Positions 61,842 through 64,000 of a DNA stretch of 64,000 bases are shown in pieces. The position numbers and the translations under genes are program-made. Under the pieces are notes generated by a model that had not been told where the DNA came from, ran no database searches, and saw only the letters and a list, made by a program, of their open reading frames with translations. Where the stretch lies: contig JAWKYG010000005.1 of NCBI GenBank assembly GCA_041396585.1, positions 340,869 through 404,868 on the forward strand, given 5' to 3'. Numbering within the stretch: the first letter of the stretch is position 1; the number at the start of each line of letters is the position of its first letter. The stretch comes from JAUIAI01 sp041396585 (GTDB lineage: Bacteria; Pseudomonadota; Gammaproteobacteria; Burkholderiales; Burkholderiaceae_E).

Positions 61842-62100
61842 CGCGCCAACCATGGGCGCGCACGGCGCTGGCGGCTTCTTTGGGGAATCGGGCGCGACAT
61901 TCAGGACGTCTCGTGCTCGGCGCGCTCGGGCGCCGGCCAGGGCTGGCGTATGCGGCTGGCGCGGGATTGACGAAAGGCCGCAGAATACCGGGTTTGGGTC
62001 CGGTGAGTGCGTGCAGCCTGCGCATGACCGGATCGTGGCGCGGCTGGCGAGCGGATGTTCGGCGAGCGGGCGCGCCAGCATCAGCAAGCAGGAGCCGAGC

Positions 62101-63660
62101 ATGTCCGAATCCGAGTCCGCCGTCGTCGATCGGGGGGAAGGTCGTTCCACGGCCCCGGCCGAGCCCGAGTTGCGTCATGCCGACATCACGGCCGCACCGC
62201 TGCCGCAGCAGCGCGCGCGCATCCTGGAGCGGCTGCGCGCGATCCTGCCACCGGGGGCACTGCTGTTTCGCGAGGAGGACACCCGGCCCTACGAATGTGA
62301 TGGCCTGGCGGCCTTCCGGCAGTTGCCGATGATGGTCGCGCTGCCCGACAGCGAAGGGCAGTTGCGTGAGATCCTGCTGGCCTGCCATGAGCTCGACGTT
62401 CCTGTGGTGGCCCGCGGTGCCGGCACCGGTTTGTCCGGTGGCGCCACCCCGCATGCCTCCGGCGTGCTCTTGTCGCTGGCGCGTTTCAACCGGATCGTCT
62501 CGATCGATCCCCTGGCGCGCACCGCGATCGTGCAGCCGGGGGTTCGCAATCTGGCGATCTCGGAGGCGGCCGCACCATACGGGCTCTATTACGCGCCCGA
62601 TCCGTCCTCGCAGATCGCCTGCTCGATTGGCGGCAACATCGGCGAGAACTCCGGCGGTGTGCATTGCCTGAAGTACGGTCTCACCGTGCACAACGTGCTC
62701 GCGGTGCGCGGCTACACGATCGATGGCCAGGCCTTCACGCTGGGCAGCGCGGCGCTCGATGCGCCGGGGCTGGATCTGCTGGCGCTGATGATCGGCTCCG
62801 AGGGCATGCTCGGGGTGGTCACCGAGATCACGGTGAAGCTGCTGCCCAAGCCGCTGCTGGCGCAGGTGATCATGGCCTCGTTCGATGATGTCCTGAAGGC
62901 CGGAAATGCGGTCGCCGACATCATCGCGGCCGGCATCATCCCGGCCGGCCTGGAGATGATGGATCGCAAGACCTCGCAGGCTGTCGAGCCCTTCGTGCAG
63001 GCTGGCTATGATCTCGAGGCCGAGGCCATCCTGCTGGCCGAGTCCGACGGCACGCCCGAAGAGGTCGCCGACGAGATCGCGCGCATGCAGGCGGTGCTCA
63101 GCGCCTCGGGCGCGACCGCGCTGGCGGTATCGGCCAACGAGGCCGAGCGCCTGCGGTTCTGGTCGGGCCGCAAGAATGCGTTTCCGGCCGCCGGGCGCAT
63201 CTCACCCGATTACTACTGCATGGACGGCACCATCCCGCGCAAGAACCTCGGCCCGATGCTGGTCGCGATCGCCGAGATGGAACACAAGTATCAGTTGCGC
63301 TGCATGAACGTGTTTCATGCGGGCGATGGCAATCTGCATCCGTTGATCCTGTTCGACGCCAATGATGCCGATCAGTGGGAGCGCGCCGAGGCCTTTGGCT
63401 CCGACATCCTCGAGACCTGTGTGGCCTACGGCGGCACGGTTACCGGCGAGCATGGCGTGGGCATAGAGAAGATCAACTCGATGTGCGTGCAGTTCTCCGA
63501 TGCCGAACGGGCCGCCTTCTTCGCGGTCAAGCGTGCCTTCGATCCGGTGGGGCTGCTCAATCCCGGCAAGGCGATTCCCACGCTCAACCGCTGTGCGGAG
63601 TTCGGCAAGATGCACATTCATCACGGCAAGCTGCCGTTTTCGGACCTGCCTCGCTTCTGA
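62101..63660 (+). CDS. glcD: Glycolate oxidase subunit GlcD
   Basis: A 519-residue FAD-linked oxidase subunit of glycolate dehydrogenase, which oxidises glycolate to glyoxylate. VPVVARGAGTGLSGGATPHASGVLLSLARFNRI, SIGGNIGENSGGVHCLKYGLTVHNVLAVR, GSEGMLGVVTEITVKLLPKPLLAQ and VFHAGDGNLHPLILFD with GTVTGEHGVGIEKI are diagnostic. A ribosome site (AGGAG) precedes the ATG. glcE begins 107 bases later, as in the usual glcDEF order. Confidence 0.94.
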   Translation: MSESESAVVDRGEGRSTAPAEPELRHADITAAPLPQQRARILERLRAILPPGALLFREEDTRPYECDGLAAFRQLPMMVALPDSEGQLREILLACHELDVPVVARGAGTGLSGGATPHASGVLLSLARFNRIVSIDPLARTAIVQPGVRNLAISEAAAPYGLYYAPDPSSQIACSIGGNIGENSGGVHCLKYGLTVHNVLAVRGYTIDGQAFTLGSAALDAPGLDLLALMIGSEGMLGVVTEITVKLLPKPLLAQVIMASFDDVLKAGNAVADIIAAGIIPAGLEMMDRKTSQAVEPFVQAGYDLEAEAILLAESDGTPEEVADEIARMQAVLSASGATALAVSANEAERLRFWSGRKNAFPAAGRISPDYYCMDGTIPRKNLGPMLVAIAEMEHKYQLRCMNVFHAGDGNLHPLILFDANDADQWERAEAFGSDILETCVAYGGTVTGEHGVGIEKINSMCVQFSDAERAAFFAVKRAFDPVGLLNPGKAIPTLNRCAEFGKMHIHHGKLPFSDLPRF

Positions 63661-63767
63661 CGCGGCTACAGACACACCCGCCAGAATCCGCGCGCCCTGA
63701 CCCTCGCCGACCGACGCTGAGAACCTGATCGCATGATCCGCCCACGACCCAACCCGACGTTGCCCCG

Positions 63768-64000
63768 ATGACCGACATTCCCACCGATCCCGCGTTGCTC
63801 GAGATTCGCGAACGCATCCGGGCCGCGGCCGCCGATGGCGCGTCTCTGGTGCTGCGAGGCGGTGACACCAAGGCCTTCTACGGCGAGCCGGTCGCGGGTG
63901 ATCGCGCGGTGCTCGATCTCTCGGGCTATCGCGGCATCGTCAGCTATGAACCCACCGAGTTGGTCGTGACCGCACGCTGCGGCACGCCGTTGGCCGAGGT
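63768..64000 (+). CDS. glcE: Glycolate oxidase subunit GlcE, 5' part (cut by window edge)
   Basis: The first 77 codons of GlcE, a second FAD-binding subunit of glycolate dehydrogenase. VLRGGDTKAFYGEPVAGDRAVLDLSGYRGIVSYEPTELVVTARCGTPLAE matches the start of the family's FAD domain. It follows glcD directly. The rest, and a likely glcF, lie beyond the window. Confidence 0.9.
   Translation, partial: MTDIPTDPALLEIRERIRAAAADGASLVLRGGDTKAFYGEPVAGDRAVLDLSGYRGIVSYEPTELVVTARCGTPLAE

Overview
The window reads as GC-rich chromosomal DNA of a free-living Gram-negative bacterium, most likely a betaproteobacterium of Rhodocyclales or Burkholderiales type. The main reasons are familiar betaproteobacterial neighbourhoods: mpl / conserved hypothetical / TlpA-like / aroQ / accB / accC / prmA / a DUF3426 zinc-ribbon protein, glnE next to ilvE / zinc finger / waaF, and yhdP close to tldD. 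It carries outer-membrane and LPS functions (waaF, yhdP, TonB), peptidoglycan recycling and synthesis (mpl, mtgA) and many housekeeping enzymes. I saw no rRNA, tRNA, phage genes, transposase or CRISPR array. The placement is inference; no marker gene names the genus.

Layout. 0-12 kb: end of yggT, a GNAT acetyltransferase, a PfkB kinase with a duplicated 3' end, a zinc-ribbon membrane protein, then a four-gene sulfur module (DsrE, TusA, SQR-like flavoprotein, DUF1641 protein) lying between the usual neighbours prmA-accC-accB-aroQ-TlpA. 11.6-23 kb: mpl, a frameshifted arylsulfatase, a YqiA-like esterase, an SDR, an overlapping run RNB nuclease-TonB-aroE-mtgA, a 166-bp palindromic MITE-like element and mgtE. 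23-32.5 kb: thioesterase, DUF3047 lipoprotein, moaC, M48 protease, hydrolase, waaF, then a stretch (about 29.9-32.2 kb) where the zinc-finger gene, ilvE and an MFS transporter are broken by many one- and two-base losses. 32.5-42.3 kb: glnE, yhdP (one frameshift), tldD, and aroG behind an aromatic-amino-acid attenuator. 42.5-52.8 kb: cyclic-nucleotide-binding protein, LysR regulator, a 64-aa protein, cobalamin adenosyltransferase, a D-lactate dehydrogenase-like flavoprotein, ald, a TfoX-like protein, an antiporter, and a two-subunit molybdenum hydroxylase. 52.8-64 kb: DEAD-box helicase, gcvH-gcvP-gcvT under a tandem glycine riboswitch, a DMT exporter, and glcD with the start of glcE.

The most striking signals are regulatory RNAs and repeats. 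aroG is preceded by a Phe/Tyr-rich leader peptide (MKHTNDFFGFYFYSFP...) with a strong intrinsic terminator and a competing antiterminator pairing. The tandem glycine riboswitch has a 19-bp hairpin inserted in its normally short linker, and that hairpin resembles the ends of the MITE-like element at 21.3 kb. Two minisatellites (9-bp and 10-bp units) lie between genes.

The clustered frameshifts look like base losses in short homopolymers in otherwise well-conserved genes, so I treat those genes as probably functional and the sequence there as unreliable.
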